From the NCBI GenBank assembly GCA_946221765.1, contig CAMIMK010000016.1:1-20979 (forward strand): a DNA stretch of 20,979 nt, in the 5' to 3' direction. This document shows, in pieces, positions 6,764-13,901 of this stretch. The notes beneath the pieces were generated by a model. That model was not told where the DNA came from. It saw only the letters and a list, made by a program, of their open reading frames with translations, and searched no databases. Position 1 is the stretch's first letter; each line of letters starts with the position of its first letter. Position numbers and translations under genes: made by a program. Source of the stretch: an uncultured Rhodovulum sp. (GTDB lineage: Bacteria; Pseudomonadota; Alphaproteobacteria; Rhodobacterales; Rhodobacteraceae).

Positions 6764-8121
6764 CGACGTGTTTTCCCCCGCCCTTGACCCTTGCCACGCA
6801 GCCGCGACCGTTCGATCAGCCCTTCGTACTGGTGGGCCAGCATGTGGGACTGAACCTGCGTGATCGTGTCCATCGTTACCGAGACCACGATCAGGAGGGA
6901 AGTGCCCCCGAAGTAGAACGGGACAGAAAGTTGCGAGATCAGGATCTCGGGGAGCAGACAGACCGCCGCGAGATAGGCCGAACCGATCACGAGCACGCGC
7001 GAGACGATGTAGTCGAGATGGTCGATGGTCTTCTGGCCGGGGCGGATGCCGGGAATATAGCCACCCTGGCGCTTGAGGTTGTCGGCGACCTCGTCGGACT
7101 TGAAGGCCACATTGGCGGTATAGAAATAGGAGAAGAACACGATCAGCGCCGCGAAGGCGACGATGTGGACCGGCTGGCCACGGCCCATGTAGGCGGCCAC
7201 GGTGTTGAGCCAGCCCGAGGCGCCCGTCACCCCGCCGCCGGAGAAGGTGGTGATGGTCGCCGGCAGCAGCAGCAGCGACGAGGCGAAGATCGCCGGGATG
7301 ACGCCGGCCGGGTTCACCTTGATCGGCAGGTGCGAGCTCTCGCCCCCATAGACCTTCATCCCCACCTGGCGCTTGGGATACTGGATGTGGATCTTGCGCA
7401 GCGCCCGCTCCATGAAGACCACGAAGGCGGTCACGGCCAGCATCATCACCATGATGCCGATGATGACGGCGGGGCTGAGCGCGCCGGTCCGGCCCTGGGT
7501 CAGGAAATGCGCAAGCGCGGCCGGCAGTTCGGCGACGATGCCGACGAAGATGATGAGCGAGATGCCGTTGCCGATGCCGCGCGAGGTGATCTGCTCGCCG
7601 ATCCACATCAGGAACATCGTGCCGCCGACGAGGGTGACGACGACACCGAGCCGGAAGAACCAGCCCGGATCATGCGCCATGCCCTCGGCCTCCAGCCCGA
7701 CCGCGAGGCCGTAGGCCTGGAAGGTCGCGAGGAAGACGGTGCCGTAGCGGGTATACTGGTTGATCTTCTTCCGGCCCGCCTCGCCCTCCTTCTTCAGCGA
7801 CTGAAGCGAGGGCAGCATCGAGGCGAGGAGCTGCACGATGATCGAGGCGGAGATATAGGGCATGATGCCGAGGGCGAAGATCGCCATCCGGCCCACGGCC
7901 CCGCCGGTGAACATGTTGAGCATGCCGCCGATGCCCGCGCTCTGCTGGGCGAAGAACTGCTGGAGCCGCACCGCGTCGATGCCCGGCACCGGAATATAGG
8001 TGCCGATCCGGTAGACGATCAGGAGCCCGATGGCGAAGAAGATCCGGCTCTGGAGATCCTTGGCCTTGCCAAAGGTGCCCCAGCTCAGGTTGGCGGCCAT
8101 CTGTTCCGCTGCGGATGCCAT
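6760..8121 (-). CDS. secY: Protein translocase subunit SecY
   Basis: The 453-aa product is the pore subunit of the Sec translocon in the inner membrane. Ten hydrophobic spans are recognisable. Family blocks include the N-terminal IPVPGID near 43-49, GIMPYISASIIVQLL near 85-99 (TM2), GIGNGISLIIFVGI near 182-195, YPKRQVG in the cytoplasmic loop, and IPGIRPG near 365-371. The last 16 residues are strongly basic. AGGGGG precedes the ATG at 8119-8121 by about 6 nt. A long terminator-like hairpin sits directly before this ribosome binding site, so secY output relative to rplO may be adjusted there. Confidence 0.98.
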   Translation of the reverse strand: MASAAEQMAANLSWGTFGKAKDLQSRIFFAIGLLIVYRIGTYIPVPGIDAVRLQQFFAQQSAGIGGMLNMFTGGAVGRMAIFALGIMPYISASIIVQLLASMLPSLQSLKKEGEAGRKKINQYTRYGTVFLATFQAYGLAVGLEAEGMAHDPGWFFRLGVVVTLVGGTMFLMWIGEQITSRGIGNGISLIIFVGIVAELPAALAHFLTQGRTGALSPAVIIGIMVMMLAVTAFVVFMERALRKIHIQYPKRQVGMKVYGGESSHLPIKVNPAGVIPAIFASSLLLLPATITTFSGGGVTGASGWLNTVAAYMGRGQPVHIVAFAALIVFFSYFYTANVAFKSDEVADNLKRQGGYIPGIRPGQKTIDHLDYIVSRVLVIGSAYLAAVCLLPEILISQLSVPFYFGGTSLLIVVSVTMDTITQVQSHMLAHQYEGLIERSRLRGKGQGRGKTRR

Positions 8122-8133
8122 CCCGGCCCCCCT

Positions 8134-8179
8134 AAAAGACTGCGCCGCCGGACCCGGTTTCAGCGGTGTCCAGCGGCGC
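8134..8179 (-). terminator. Terminator-like hairpin between rplO and secY (possible attenuator)
   Basis: GCGCCGC (8142-8148) pairs with GCGGCGC (8173-8179). After one C/A mismatch, which is a U-G pair in minus-strand RNA, GGAC (8150-8153) pairs with GTCC (8168-8171), giving about 12 bp in all. The minus strand continues AGTCTTTTAGG, so a T-rich tail is present and runs straight into the secY ribosome binding site. Folding could affect both transcription into secY and its translation. Confidence 0.5.
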
Positions 8180-8247
8180 CAAAACTGCCCTGACTTATGC
8201 CGCCGCGGGGGCGCTCACAAGCCTGATTCTGGCCGTCGTCTCCGCTC

Positions 8248-8739
8248 TCACGCGGCGCCGGCCCCGGTCTCTTCCTCGGCAGCGAACCGCAGCGCAATCG
8301 TGCCGCCCGCGGCCTCGACGGCAGCGACCGCCGACTTCGAGGCGCCGGCGAGGCTGAGGGCCAGCTTCGCGGTCAGCGCACCCTTGCCGAGCAGGCGGAT
8401 GCCGTCGCGCTTGCGGCGGACGACGCCGGCGGCGACGAGCGTGTCCTCGGTGATCTCGGCCGCGGCGTCGAGGCGGCCGGCGTCGACGAAGGCCTGCAGC
8501 TGGCCGAGGTTCAGCACGGCGAATTCCAGCCGGTTGGGCTTGTTGAAGCCGCGCTTGGGGAGACGCCGGTGCAGCGGCATCTGGCCGCCCTCATAGGCAT
8601 TGATGGCCACGCCCGACCGGGACTTCTGGCCCTTGATGCCGCGGCCGGCGGTCTTGCCCTTGCCGGAGCCGGGGCCACGGGCCACGCGCTTCTTCTTCGG
8701 GGCGGCGCCGGGATTGTCCCGGAGTTCGTTCAGTTTCAT
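8248..8739 (-). CDS. rplO: 50S ribosomal protein L15
   Basis: The 163-aa product begins MKLNELRDNPGAAPKKKRVARGPGSGKGKTAGRG-like (residues 1-34 in the standard L15 pattern) and contains GQKSRSG and the GGQMPLHRRLPKRGF block near 51-65. L15 is a late-assembly large-subunit protein. AAGGAGA lies 8 nt before the ATG at 8737-8739. Normally rplO follows rpmD directly; here they are separated by 1,173 bp holding a divergent carbonic anhydrase gene, so rplO must start a new transcript. The Ala/Glu-rich C-terminus is of unremarkable length. Confidence 0.97.
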   Translation of the reverse strand: MKLNELRDNPGAAPKKKRVARGPGSGKGKTAGRGIKGQKSRSGVAINAYEGGQMPLHRRLPKRGFNKPNRLEFAVLNLGQLQAFVDAGRLDAAAEITEDTLVAAGVVRRKRDGIRLLGKGALTAKLALSLAGASKSAVAAVEAAGGTIALRFAAEEETGAGAA

Positions 8740-8836
8740 CGTCGCTGTCTCCTTGCCGGAAATGCCCCGTCAGCGACGAGCAGGGCACACGCGGCTTGCC
8801 ATGATGGACCCGGTCCGGAAAACGGACGGGCCGCAG

Positions 8837-8865
8837 CCCATACCCTGGAAGCGCCGGTGGCGCAA
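8837..8865 (-). promoter_or_regulatory. Candidate promoter for rplO-secY-adk
   Basis: On the minus strand, TTGCGC (8860-8865), a 17-nt spacer and TATGGG (8837-8842), about 98 bp before rplO. The -10 is poor beyond TAT. A promoter is needed here because the upstream block ends at a terminator and the preceding gene is on the other strand. The layout (TTGCGC-17-TAT) matches the candidate before rpmC. Confidence 0.35.
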
Positions 8866-8920
8866 GGGCGACGCGCGGCTCGCCGGCCCCTGGCCTGTGC
8901 GTGAGTCCGCGGGCGGGGGC

Positions 8921-8942
8921 CGCGCCGCTTTCTCGCGGCGCG
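8921..8942. repeat. Inverted repeat upstream of the carbonic anhydrase
   Basis: CGCGCCGC (8921-8928), a 6-nt loop (TTTCTC), then GCGGCGCG (8935-8942): a perfect 8-bp stem 51 bp before the carbonic anhydrase ATG. No T-tract follows on either strand, so it is not a terminator. It could be an operator or a leader structure, or chance in GC-rich DNA. Confidence 0.3.
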
Positions 8943-8992
8943 CCGAGCGACTAGCCTGCCCGCCACGGAAAATCTGGAGGGAGGATCTACCG

Positions 8993-9712
8993 ATGACCAA
9001 TGTCACCCGACGCGGGGCGTTCGGATCTGCCGCGGGGCTTGCCGCCCTCGCCGCGACCGGCGTCGCCTCTGCCCGGGCCGAGGCGCCGGCGGCGGCCCAC
9101 CCTGCCCCGGCCTCCGGGCAGATCACCGCCGACGAGGCGCTGGAGCTGCTCAAGGCCGGCAACGCCGAGTTCCTGACCGACGCGCCCTTCCGCAAGGGCG
9201 AGACCCGCGCCCACCGGCTGGAGATCGCGGCCGGCCAGCATCCCTTCGCGGTCCTGATCGGCTGCTCGGATTCGCGGGTTTCGCCGGAGCTGCTGTTCGG
9301 GCGGGGGCTGGGGGAGCTCTTCATCGTCCGGGTCGCCGGCAATACCGTCGGGCCGACGGCGCTCGGCAGCATCGAATATGCGATCAGCCACCTCGGGGTG
9401 CCGCTCGTGGTGGTGCTCGGCCACGAACGCTGCGGCGCCGTGGCCGCGGCCGTCGATGTGGTGGAGAAGAACGCGACCTTCCCCGGCCATATCGGCGAGA
9501 TGGTGGAGCCGATCGTCCCGGCGGTGCTGAAGGCCAAGGGATCGCCGGGCGACCTCCTGAACAACGCGGTGGCGGAGAATGTCCACCGGGTGGTGCGCAG
9601 CATCGTCGCGGCGAGCCCGACGATCAAGGGCAGCGCCGAGGCCGGGAAGGTCCGGGTCGTCGGCAGCGTCTACGACCTCGACGAGGGCCATGTCACCTTT
9701 TTCGATAGCTGA
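8993..9712 (+). CDS. Beta-class carbonic anhydrase with probable Tat signal peptide
   Basis: The 239-aa product interconverts CO2 and bicarbonate using zinc. CSDSR at 91-95 supplies zinc ligand Cys91 and the Asp93-Arg95 dyad, and HERCG at 144-148 supplies His144 and Cys147, so the metal site is complete. The first 30 residues hold twin arginines (TRRGAF, 5-10), an Ala-rich hydrophobic stretch (11-25) and an ASARA cleavage-type sequence ending near 29, suggesting folded export to the periplasm. The ATG at 8993 is supported by GGAGGGAGGA ending 7 nt upstream; the frame is open further upstream but codes nothing recognisable. The gene lies opposite to, and between, rpmD and rplO, where an insertion is unusual. 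A plus-strand terminator follows. Confidence 0.92.
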   Translation: MTNVTRRGAFGSAAGLAALAATGVASARAEAPAAAHPAPASGQITADEALELLKAGNAEFLTDAPFRKGETRAHRLEIAAGQHPFAVLIGCSDSRVSPELLFGRGLGELFIVRVAGNTVGPTALGSIEYAISHLGVPLVVVLGHERCGAVAAAVDVVEKNATFPGHIGEMVEPIVPAVLKAKGSPGDLLNNAVAENVHRVVRSIVAASPTIKGSAEAGKVRVVGSVYDLDEGHVTFFDS

Positions 9713-9717
9713 AAGGC

Positions 9718-9756
9718 GGCCTGGAAACCCGGACGGGCCGGGCCGACAGGCCTTTT
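9718..9756 (+). terminator. Intrinsic terminator after the carbonic anhydrase
   Basis: GGCCTG (9718-9723) pairs with CAGGCC (9747-9752). The interior CCCGG/CCGGG segments can extend the stem, and TTTT (9753-9756) follows directly on the plus strand. It starts 6 bp past the stop codon. It faces the rpmD terminator across about 80 bp, as expected between convergent genes. Confidence 0.65.
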
Positions 9757-9832
9757 CGCGCCCGGGCGCGTGATCCCGCGCCGGCCGTCCGCCGCCGCAG
9801 CCCCAGGCGGTCTCCGAGCGGCGCAACGCCCT

Positions 9833-9871
9833 AAAATGCGAACGCCCCAGCCTGAATGGCCGGGGCGTTCG
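9833..9871 (-). terminator. Intrinsic terminator after rpmD
   Basis: A perfect 10-bp stem, CGAACGCCCC (9839-9848) against GGGGCGTTCG (9862-9871), with inner GCC/GGC pairs. On the minus strand it is followed by CATTTTAG. It is 41 bp past the rpmD stop and closes the spc block before the carbonic anhydrase gene. Confidence 0.75.
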
Positions 9872-9912
9872 AGTTCTCGCAGTCTGGTCCCTCGCGGTCC
9901 CGGCCCCTGGCC

Positions 9913-10098
9913 TCAGCCGCGCTCCTCGACGATCACGGCGAGGTGGGGGATGCTCGCGACCATGCCGCGCACCGAGGGGGTGTCCGGCAGTTCGCGGGTC
10001 TTGTGCATCTTGTTCAGGCCGAGACCGATCAGGGTCTGGCGCTGCACGTTCGGCCGCCGGATGGGCGAGCCGATCTGCTTGACGACGATCGTGGCCAT
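9913..10098 (-). CDS. rpmD: 50S ribosomal protein L30
   Basis: The 61-aa product begins MATIVVKQIGSPIRRPNVQR and contains LIGLGLNKMHKTRELPDTPS, the L30 signature, ending in the usual HLAVIVEE region. Length matches bacterial L30. Its ATG at 10096-10098 is 5 nt past the rpsE stop, with GGAGG in the rpsE tail 10 nt upstream. It is the last gene of the spc block here: a terminator follows instead of rplO. Confidence 0.97.
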   Translation of the reverse strand: MATIVVKQIGSPIRRPNVQRQTLIGLGLNKMHKTRELPDTPSVRGMVASIPHLAVIVEERG

Positions 10099-10103
10099 GG
10101 GTC

Positions 10104-10685
10104 TCAGGCCTCCGCTGCGGCTTCGGGAGCCGCATCCGCGACCGGCGCATCGGTGCGCGGCAGGATGTCGGCGACCTTCTTGCCCCGGCGCTGCGCGACC
10201 ATGCGCGGGCTCTGCTCGTTCTGCAGGCCGTCGATGGTGGCGCGGATCATGTTGTAGGGGTTCTGCGAGCCGAGCGACTTCGCCACCACATCATGAATGC
10301 CGAGCATCTCGAAGACGGCGCGCATCGGGCCGCCGGCGATGATGCCGGTCCCGGCGGGCGCCGCCCGCATCACGACCTTGCCGGCGCCGTGGCGGCCGTT
10401 CATGTCGTGGTGCAGGGTCCGGCCTTCCCGCAGGGGAACCCGGATCATCTGCCGCTTGGCCTGTTCGGTCGCCTTGCGGATCGCCTCGGGAACCTCGCGG
10501 GCCTTGCCCTTGCCGTAGCCGACGCGACCCTTCTGGTCACCGACGACGACAAGCGCCGCGAAACCGAAGCGCTTGCCGCCCTTCACGGTCTTGGAGACGC
10601 GGTTGATCGCCACGAGACGGTCGGCGAACTCGGGGGTCTCCTCCCGGTCGCGACGATCGCGGCGGCCGCCTTCTTCTCTTGCCAT
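10104..10685 (-). CDS. rpsE: 30S ribosomal protein S5
   Basis: The 193-aa product has the S5 double-stranded-RNA-binding-like domain (ADRLVAINRVSKTVKGG near 21-37; FAALVVVGDQKGRVGYGKGKA near 42-62) and the C-terminal fold with GTGIIAGGPMRAVFEMLGIHD near 112-132. S5 takes part in decoding fidelity and the mRNA helicase site. The N-terminus (MAREEGGRRDRRDREET) and the Ala/Pro/Glu tail (about 176-193) are low-complexity additions. GAGGG lies 7 nt before the ATG at 10683-10685, and the rplR stop is 10 nt upstream. Confidence 0.97.
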   Translation of the reverse strand: MAREEGGRRDRRDREETPEFADRLVAINRVSKTVKGGKRFGFAALVVVGDQKGRVGYGKGKAREVPEAIRKATEQAKRQMIRVPLREGRTLHHDMNGRHGAGKVVMRAAPAGTGIIAGGPMRAVFEMLGIHDVVAKSLGSQNPYNMIRATIDGLQNEQSPRMVAQRRGKKVADILPRTDAPVADAAPEAAAEA

Positions 10686-10695
10686 GTCCTATCCC

Positions 10696-11055
10696 TCAGA
10701 ACTTCAGGCCGCCCTCACGGGCGGCGTCCGCAAGGGCCTTGACCTTGCCGTGAAACAGGAAGCCGCCGCGGTCGAAGATGACGTCCTCGATCCCGACCGC
10801 CTTGGCGCGGGCCGCGATCTCGGTGCCGATCCGGGCCGCCGCTTCCTTGTTGTTCTTGCCCACGAAGCCGAGATCCTTCTCCAGCGTCGAGGCGGCGGCC
10901 AGGGTCCGGCCCTGGGCGTCGTCGATCAGCTGGACGGAAATGTTCTTCGAAGACCGATGCACGGACAGGCGGGGGCGGTCGCCCGCCACCTTCCGCAGTT
11001 TGTTCCGGACGCGCTGGCGGCGCTTCTGGAACAGGTCGTACTTGCTGTTCGCCAT
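10696..11055 (-). CDS. rplR: 50S ribosomal protein L18
   Basis: The 119-aa product has the L18 pattern: FQKRRQRVRNKLRK near 9-22, RPRLSVHRSSKNISVQLIDD near 27-46, and the C-terminal DRGGFLFHGKVKALADAAREGGLKF. L18 binds 5S rRNA in the central protuberance with L5. The ATG at 11053-11055 is chosen over an in-frame start at 11181, because the latter adds 42 residues that merely read through rplF in another frame. The rplF stop is 13 nt upstream, with purine-rich sequence before the start. Confidence 0.97.
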   Translation of the reverse strand: MANSKYDLFQKRRQRVRNKLRKVAGDRPRLSVHRSSKNISVQLIDDAQGRTLAAASTLEKDLGFVGKNNKEAAARIGTEIAARAKAVGIEDVIFDRGGFLFHGKVKALADAAREGGLKF

Positions 11056-11068
11056 GATATGCGCCCCC

Positions 11069-11602
11069 TTACTTCTTCTTCCCTTCCTTGCGGAAGATGA
11101 ACTCGCCCTTGTACCTGATGCCCTTGCCCTTGTAGGGCTCCGGCTTGCGCCATTCGCGGATGTTCGCCGCCACTTGGCCAACGATCTGCTGATCGATGCC
11201 CTCGACGATGATCTCCGTCGGCTTCGGCGTGGTGATCGTCACCTCGGCCGGGATCGCGAAGTCGACGTCATGGCTGTAGCCGAGCGCGAGCTTCAGGACC
11301 TTGCCCTGGACCGCGGCACGATAGCCGACGCCGGTGATCTCCATCTCCTTCTTGAAGCCGGAGGTCACGCCGGTGACGAGATTCGCCACCTGGGTCCGCG
11401 ACATGCCCCACTGCTGGCGCGCGCGCTTGGAACTGCCACGCGGGGTGACGGTGACGGCACCGTCCTCCACCGCGAGCGTCACGTCGTCGGTCGCGGTGAA
11501 TTCGCGGGTGCCCTTCGGACCCTTCACCGAGACGGTCTGGCCGGACACCGTGGCGCTGACGCCACCCGGCAGCGGAACGGGCTTCTTGCCGATACGAGAC
11601 AC
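11069..11602 (-). CDS. rplF: 50S ribosomal protein L6 (GTG start)
   Basis: The 177-aa product begins with SRIGKKPVPLPGGV after the initiator and carries the two L6 repeats, with the typical KRARQQWGMSRTQVANLVTGV near 89-109 and RKPEPYKGKGIRYKGE near the C-terminus. L6 sits at the base of the L7/L12 stalk. The initiator is GTG (11600-11602 read on the minus strand). AGGAGG lies 5 nt upstream and the length is exactly typical, so the in-frame ATG at 11668, inside rpsH, is rejected. The rpsH stop is 10 nt upstream. Confidence 0.96.
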   Translation of the reverse strand: MSRIGKKPVPLPGGVSATVSGQTVSVKGPKGTREFTATDDVTLAVEDGAVTVTPRGSSKRARQQWGMSRTQVANLVTGVTSGFKKEMEITGVGYRAAVQGKVLKLALGYSHDVDFAIPAEVTITTPKPTEIIVEGIDQQIVGQVAANIREWRKPEPYKGKGIRYKGEFIFRKEGKKK

Positions 11603-11612
11603 GGGCCCCTCC

Positions 11613-12011
11613 TCAGAACACGGTGCAGAGGACCTCGCCGCCGACATTGGCGGCGCGGGCCTGCGCATCTGACATGACGCCCTTCGGCGTGGAGACGATG
11701 GCGATGCCGAGGCCCTGGCGGACCTGCGGGATCTCCTGGACGCCGGAATAGACCCGGCGGCCGGGGGTGGAGACCCGGCGCAATTCGCGGATCACCGACT
11801 GGCCATCGAAGTACTTGAGCGAAATCTCGATCTCGTCGAGACCACGCTCGGTCTTCACCTCCTCGTAGCCGCGGATGTAGCCCTCGGCCTTCAGCACGTC
11901 GAGGACCCAGCGACGGATCTTCGAGGCCGGAGTGCGCACGGTGGACTTGCCGCGCATCGAGGCATTGCGGATGCGGGTCAGCATATCGCCGATGGGATCG
12001 TTCACGGACAT
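11613..12011 (-). CDS. rpsH: 30S ribosomal protein S8
   Basis: The 132-aa product begins MSVNDPIGDMLTRIRNASMR and ends with QGLGIAIVSTPKGVMSDAQA followed by GGEVLCTVF, both diagnostic of S8. S8 binds the central domain of 16S rRNA; in Escherichia coli it also represses the spc operon by binding mRNA at rplE. Whether that holds here cannot be read directly. The ATG at 12009-12011 is 13 nt past the rpsN stop, with GGGAGG upstream. Confidence 0.98.
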   Translation of the reverse strand: MSVNDPIGDMLTRIRNASMRGKSTVRTPASKIRRWVLDVLKAEGYIRGYEEVKTERGLDEIEISLKYFDGQSVIRELRRVSTPGRRVYSGVQEIPQVRQGLGIAIVSTPKGVMSDAQARAANVGGEVLCTVF

Positions 12012-12024
12012 GATGGAACCTCCC

Positions 12025-12330
12025 TTACCAGCTCGACTTGACCATGCCCGGGATCTCGCCCTTCGAGGCGAGGTCGCGGAGCGCGATACGGGACATGCGC
12101 AGCTTGCGATAGTAGGCCTTCGGACGGCCGGTCACTTCGCAGCGGTTGTGCAGGCGGGTTGCCGAGGAATTGCGCGGCAGCTTGGCCAGCTTCAGGCGCG
12201 CCTTGAAGCGCTCCTCCATCGGCCGGCTCTCGTCCTTCGCGATATCCTTCAGCTCGGCGCGCTTCGCGGCGTAACGGGCCACCAGGACCTGCCGCTTCTT
12301 CTCGCGCTCGATCATGCTGATCTTTGCCAT
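12025..12330 (-). CDS. rpsN: 30S ribosomal protein S14 (zinc-free long form)
   Basis: The 101-aa product begins MAKISMIEREKKRQVLVARY and ends with YRKLRMSRIALRDLA followed by GEIPGMVKSSW, the long S14 form. The two CxxC pairs of the zinc-binding short form are absent; only one Cys is present, in NRCEVTGRP near 62-70. S14 assembles late into the 30S head. It lies 13 nt before rpsH and 20 nt after rplE. Confidence 0.97.
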   Translation of the reverse strand: MAKISMIEREKKRQVLVARYAAKRAELKDIAKDESRPMEERFKARLKLAKLPRNSSATRLHNRCEVTGRPKAYYRKLRMSRIALRDLASKGEIPGMVKSSW

Positions 12331-12350
12331 GTGTCTCTATCTCCCCGCGC

Positions 12351-12914
12351 TCAGGCCGCCGTGAAGGGCATGTTGAACTGCTTCAACAGCGCCTTGGCCT
12401 CGGCGTCGGTCTTCGCCGTGGTGCAGATGACGATGTCCATGCCCCAGACCTGCTCGACCTTGTCGAAGCTGATCTCGGGGAAGACGATGTGCTCCTTCAG
12501 GCCCATGGCGTAGTTGCCACGGCCGTCGAAGCTCTTCGGGTTCACCCCGCGGAAGTCGCGGATGCGGGGCATCGCCACGGTGATGAGGCGGTCGAGGAAC
12601 TCGTACATGCGGTCGCCCCGGAGGGTGACCTTCACGCCGATCGGCATCTCCTCGCGCAGCTTGAAGCCGGCGATCGAGGTCTTCGCCTTGGTCACGACGA
12701 CCTTCTGGCCCGCGATCAGGGTCAGGTCCGCCTCGGCCGACCGCACCTTCTTGGTGTCGGAGGTGGCCTCGCCGATGCCCATGTTCAGGACGATCTTGTC
12801 CAGACGCGGGATCTGCATGTCGTTCCTGTAGGAGAATTCCTCCTTCAGGGCGGCGCGGATCTTGTCGCGGTACTGCGTGCGAAGACGCGGCGTATAGGTG
12901 CTGTCGTCAAGCAT
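12351..12914 (-). CDS. rplE: 50S ribosomal protein L5
   Basis: The 187-aa product has the L5 signature IPRLDKIVLNMGIGEA near 35-50, the AGQKVVVTKAKTSIAGFKLRE block near 67-87, and GNYAMGLKEHIVFPEI near 133-148. L5 binds 5S rRNA and contacts P-site tRNA. Its ATG at 12912-12914 shares one base with the rplX stop in a TGATG arrangement, so translation is probably coupled to rplX. Confidence 0.98.
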   Translation of the reverse strand: MLDDSTYTPRLRTQYRDKIRAALKEEFSYRNDMQIPRLDKIVLNMGIGEATSDTKKVRSAEADLTLIAGQKVVVTKAKTSIAGFKLREEMPIGVKVTLRGDRMYEFLDRLITVAMPRIRDFRGVNPKSFDGRGNYAMGLKEHIVFPEISFDKVEQVWGMDIVICTTAKTDAEAKALLKQFNMPFTAA

Positions 12915-13219
12915 CAGATCGCCTCCCCGGTGGTCTTGGCGAAGCGGACCTTCTTGTCGCCATCCATGCGGAAGCCGACGCGCGTGGCCTTGCCGTTGCC
13001 GTCGACGAGCGCGAGGTTGGAGAGCTCGATCGGCATCTCCTTGGCGATGCGGCCGCCCTGGCTCTGCGCCGTCTGGCGGGTGTGGCGGATCGCGACGTTG
13101 ACGCCCGAGACCACGGCCTTGTTGGCTTCGGTCAGCACGCGGGTGATCTCACCCTCGCGGCCCTTGTCCTTGCCGGCGATCACGACGACCTTGTCGCCCT
13201 TGCGAAGCTTCGCGGCCAT
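12914..13219 (-). CDS. rplX: 50S ribosomal protein L24
   Basis: The 101-aa product begins MAAKLRKGDKVVVIAGKDKG, a KOW motif (about 8-35), and continues with the L24 segments GVNVAIRHTR and NLALVDGNGKATRVGFR. L24 initiates large-subunit assembly. The ATG at 13217-13219 shares one base with the rplN stop (TGATG), and GGAGG is 7 nt upstream. The in-frame extension to 13528 reads through rplN out of frame and is rejected. Confidence 0.97.
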   Translation of the reverse strand: MAAKLRKGDKVVVIAGKDKGREGEITRVLTEANKAVVSGVNVAIRHTRQTAQSQGGRIAKEMPIELSNLALVDGNGKATRVGFRMDGDKKVRFAKTTGEAI

Positions 13220-13587
13220 CACAGCACCTCCGGCGCAAGGGAGATGATCTTCATGAAGTTCTTGGCCCGCAGCTCGCGCACGACCGGCCCGAAGATACGG
13301 GTGCCGACCGGCTCGTTCTGGTTGTTGAGGATCACGGCCGCGTTCCGGTCGAACCGGATCGAGGTGCCGTCCTCGCGGCGCACTTCCTTGGCGGTGCGGA
13401 CGACGACGGCCTTGCGCACGTCGCCCTTCTTCACGCGGCCGCGCGGGATGGCTTCCTTCACCGACACCACGATGATGTCGCCGACGGAGGCATACCGGCG
13501 ATGCGAGCCACCCAGGACCTTGATGCACTGAACCCGGCGGGCGCCGGAGTTGTCAGCGACATCCAGGTTGGTCTGCATCTGGATCAT
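13219..13587 (-). CDS. rplN: 50S ribosomal protein L14
   Basis: The 122-aa product begins MIQMQTNLDVADNSGARRVQ and has GDIIVVSVKEAIPRGRVKKG near 36-55 and NEPVGTRIFGPVVRELR near 91-107, all typical of L14, which contacts 16S rRNA in bridge B5/B8. Length is exact for the family. The 64-bp gap to rpsQ upstream contains only imperfect repeats. Confidence 0.98.
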   Translation of the reverse strand: MIQMQTNLDVADNSGARRVQCIKVLGGSHRRYASVGDIIVVSVKEAIPRGRVKKGDVRKAVVVRTAKEVRREDGTSIRFDRNAAVILNNQNEPVGTRIFGPVVRELRAKNFMKIISLAPEVL

Positions 13588-13651
13588 GCTTGGTTACTCC
13601 CGACCTGCGGAGACCCCTTGACCATGGGCCCCGCGGTTTCGACTATCTGGC

Positions 13652-13900
13652 TCAGGCCTCGGCGGCGGCTTCCGCCGTCAGGACCGTCCAGCGCTTGGTC
13701 TTCGAAATCGGCGCGCATTCGACGATGCGGACGCTGTCACCGACCTTGAACTGGTTCTCGCCGTCGTGGGCCCGGTACTTCTTGGACTTGCGGACGGTCT
13801 TCTTCAGCACGGGATGCGTGAAGCGGCGCTCGACCAGGACGGTGATCGTCTGGTCGTTCTTGTCGCTGGTCACGGTGCCCTGGAGAATACGCTTGGGCAT
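13652..13900 (-). CDS. rpsQ: 30S ribosomal protein S17
   Basis: The 82-aa product begins MPKRILQGTVTSDKNDQTIT and carries the OB-fold segments VERRFTHPVLKKTVRKSKKY and GDSVRIVECAPISKTKRW, diagnostic of S17, a primary 16S rRNA-binding protein. The last residues are a short Ala/Glu tail. The ATG at 13898-13900 is 1 nt past the rpmC stop. Confidence 0.98.
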   Translation of the reverse strand: MPKRILQGTVTSDKNDQTITVLVERRFTHPVLKKTVRKSKKYRAHDGENQFKVGDSVRIVECAPISKTKRWTVLTAEAAAEA

Positions 13901-13901
13901 G

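Noticed and set aside
6116..7606. Apparent 496-aa protein fusing an N-terminal extension to adenylate kinase
   Set aside because: The extension is secY read in another frame. The adenylate kinase N-terminus is canonical at 6763 and overlaps the secY stop.
8600..9712. Longer carbonic anhydrase starting at 8600
   Set aside because: The first 131 residues run antisense to rplO and have no protein character; the start at 8993 has a strong ribosome binding site and a signal peptide.
12324..13247. Plus-strand open frame opposite rplE and rplX
   Set aside because: It is antisense to two complete ribosomal genes and shows no recognisable motif.
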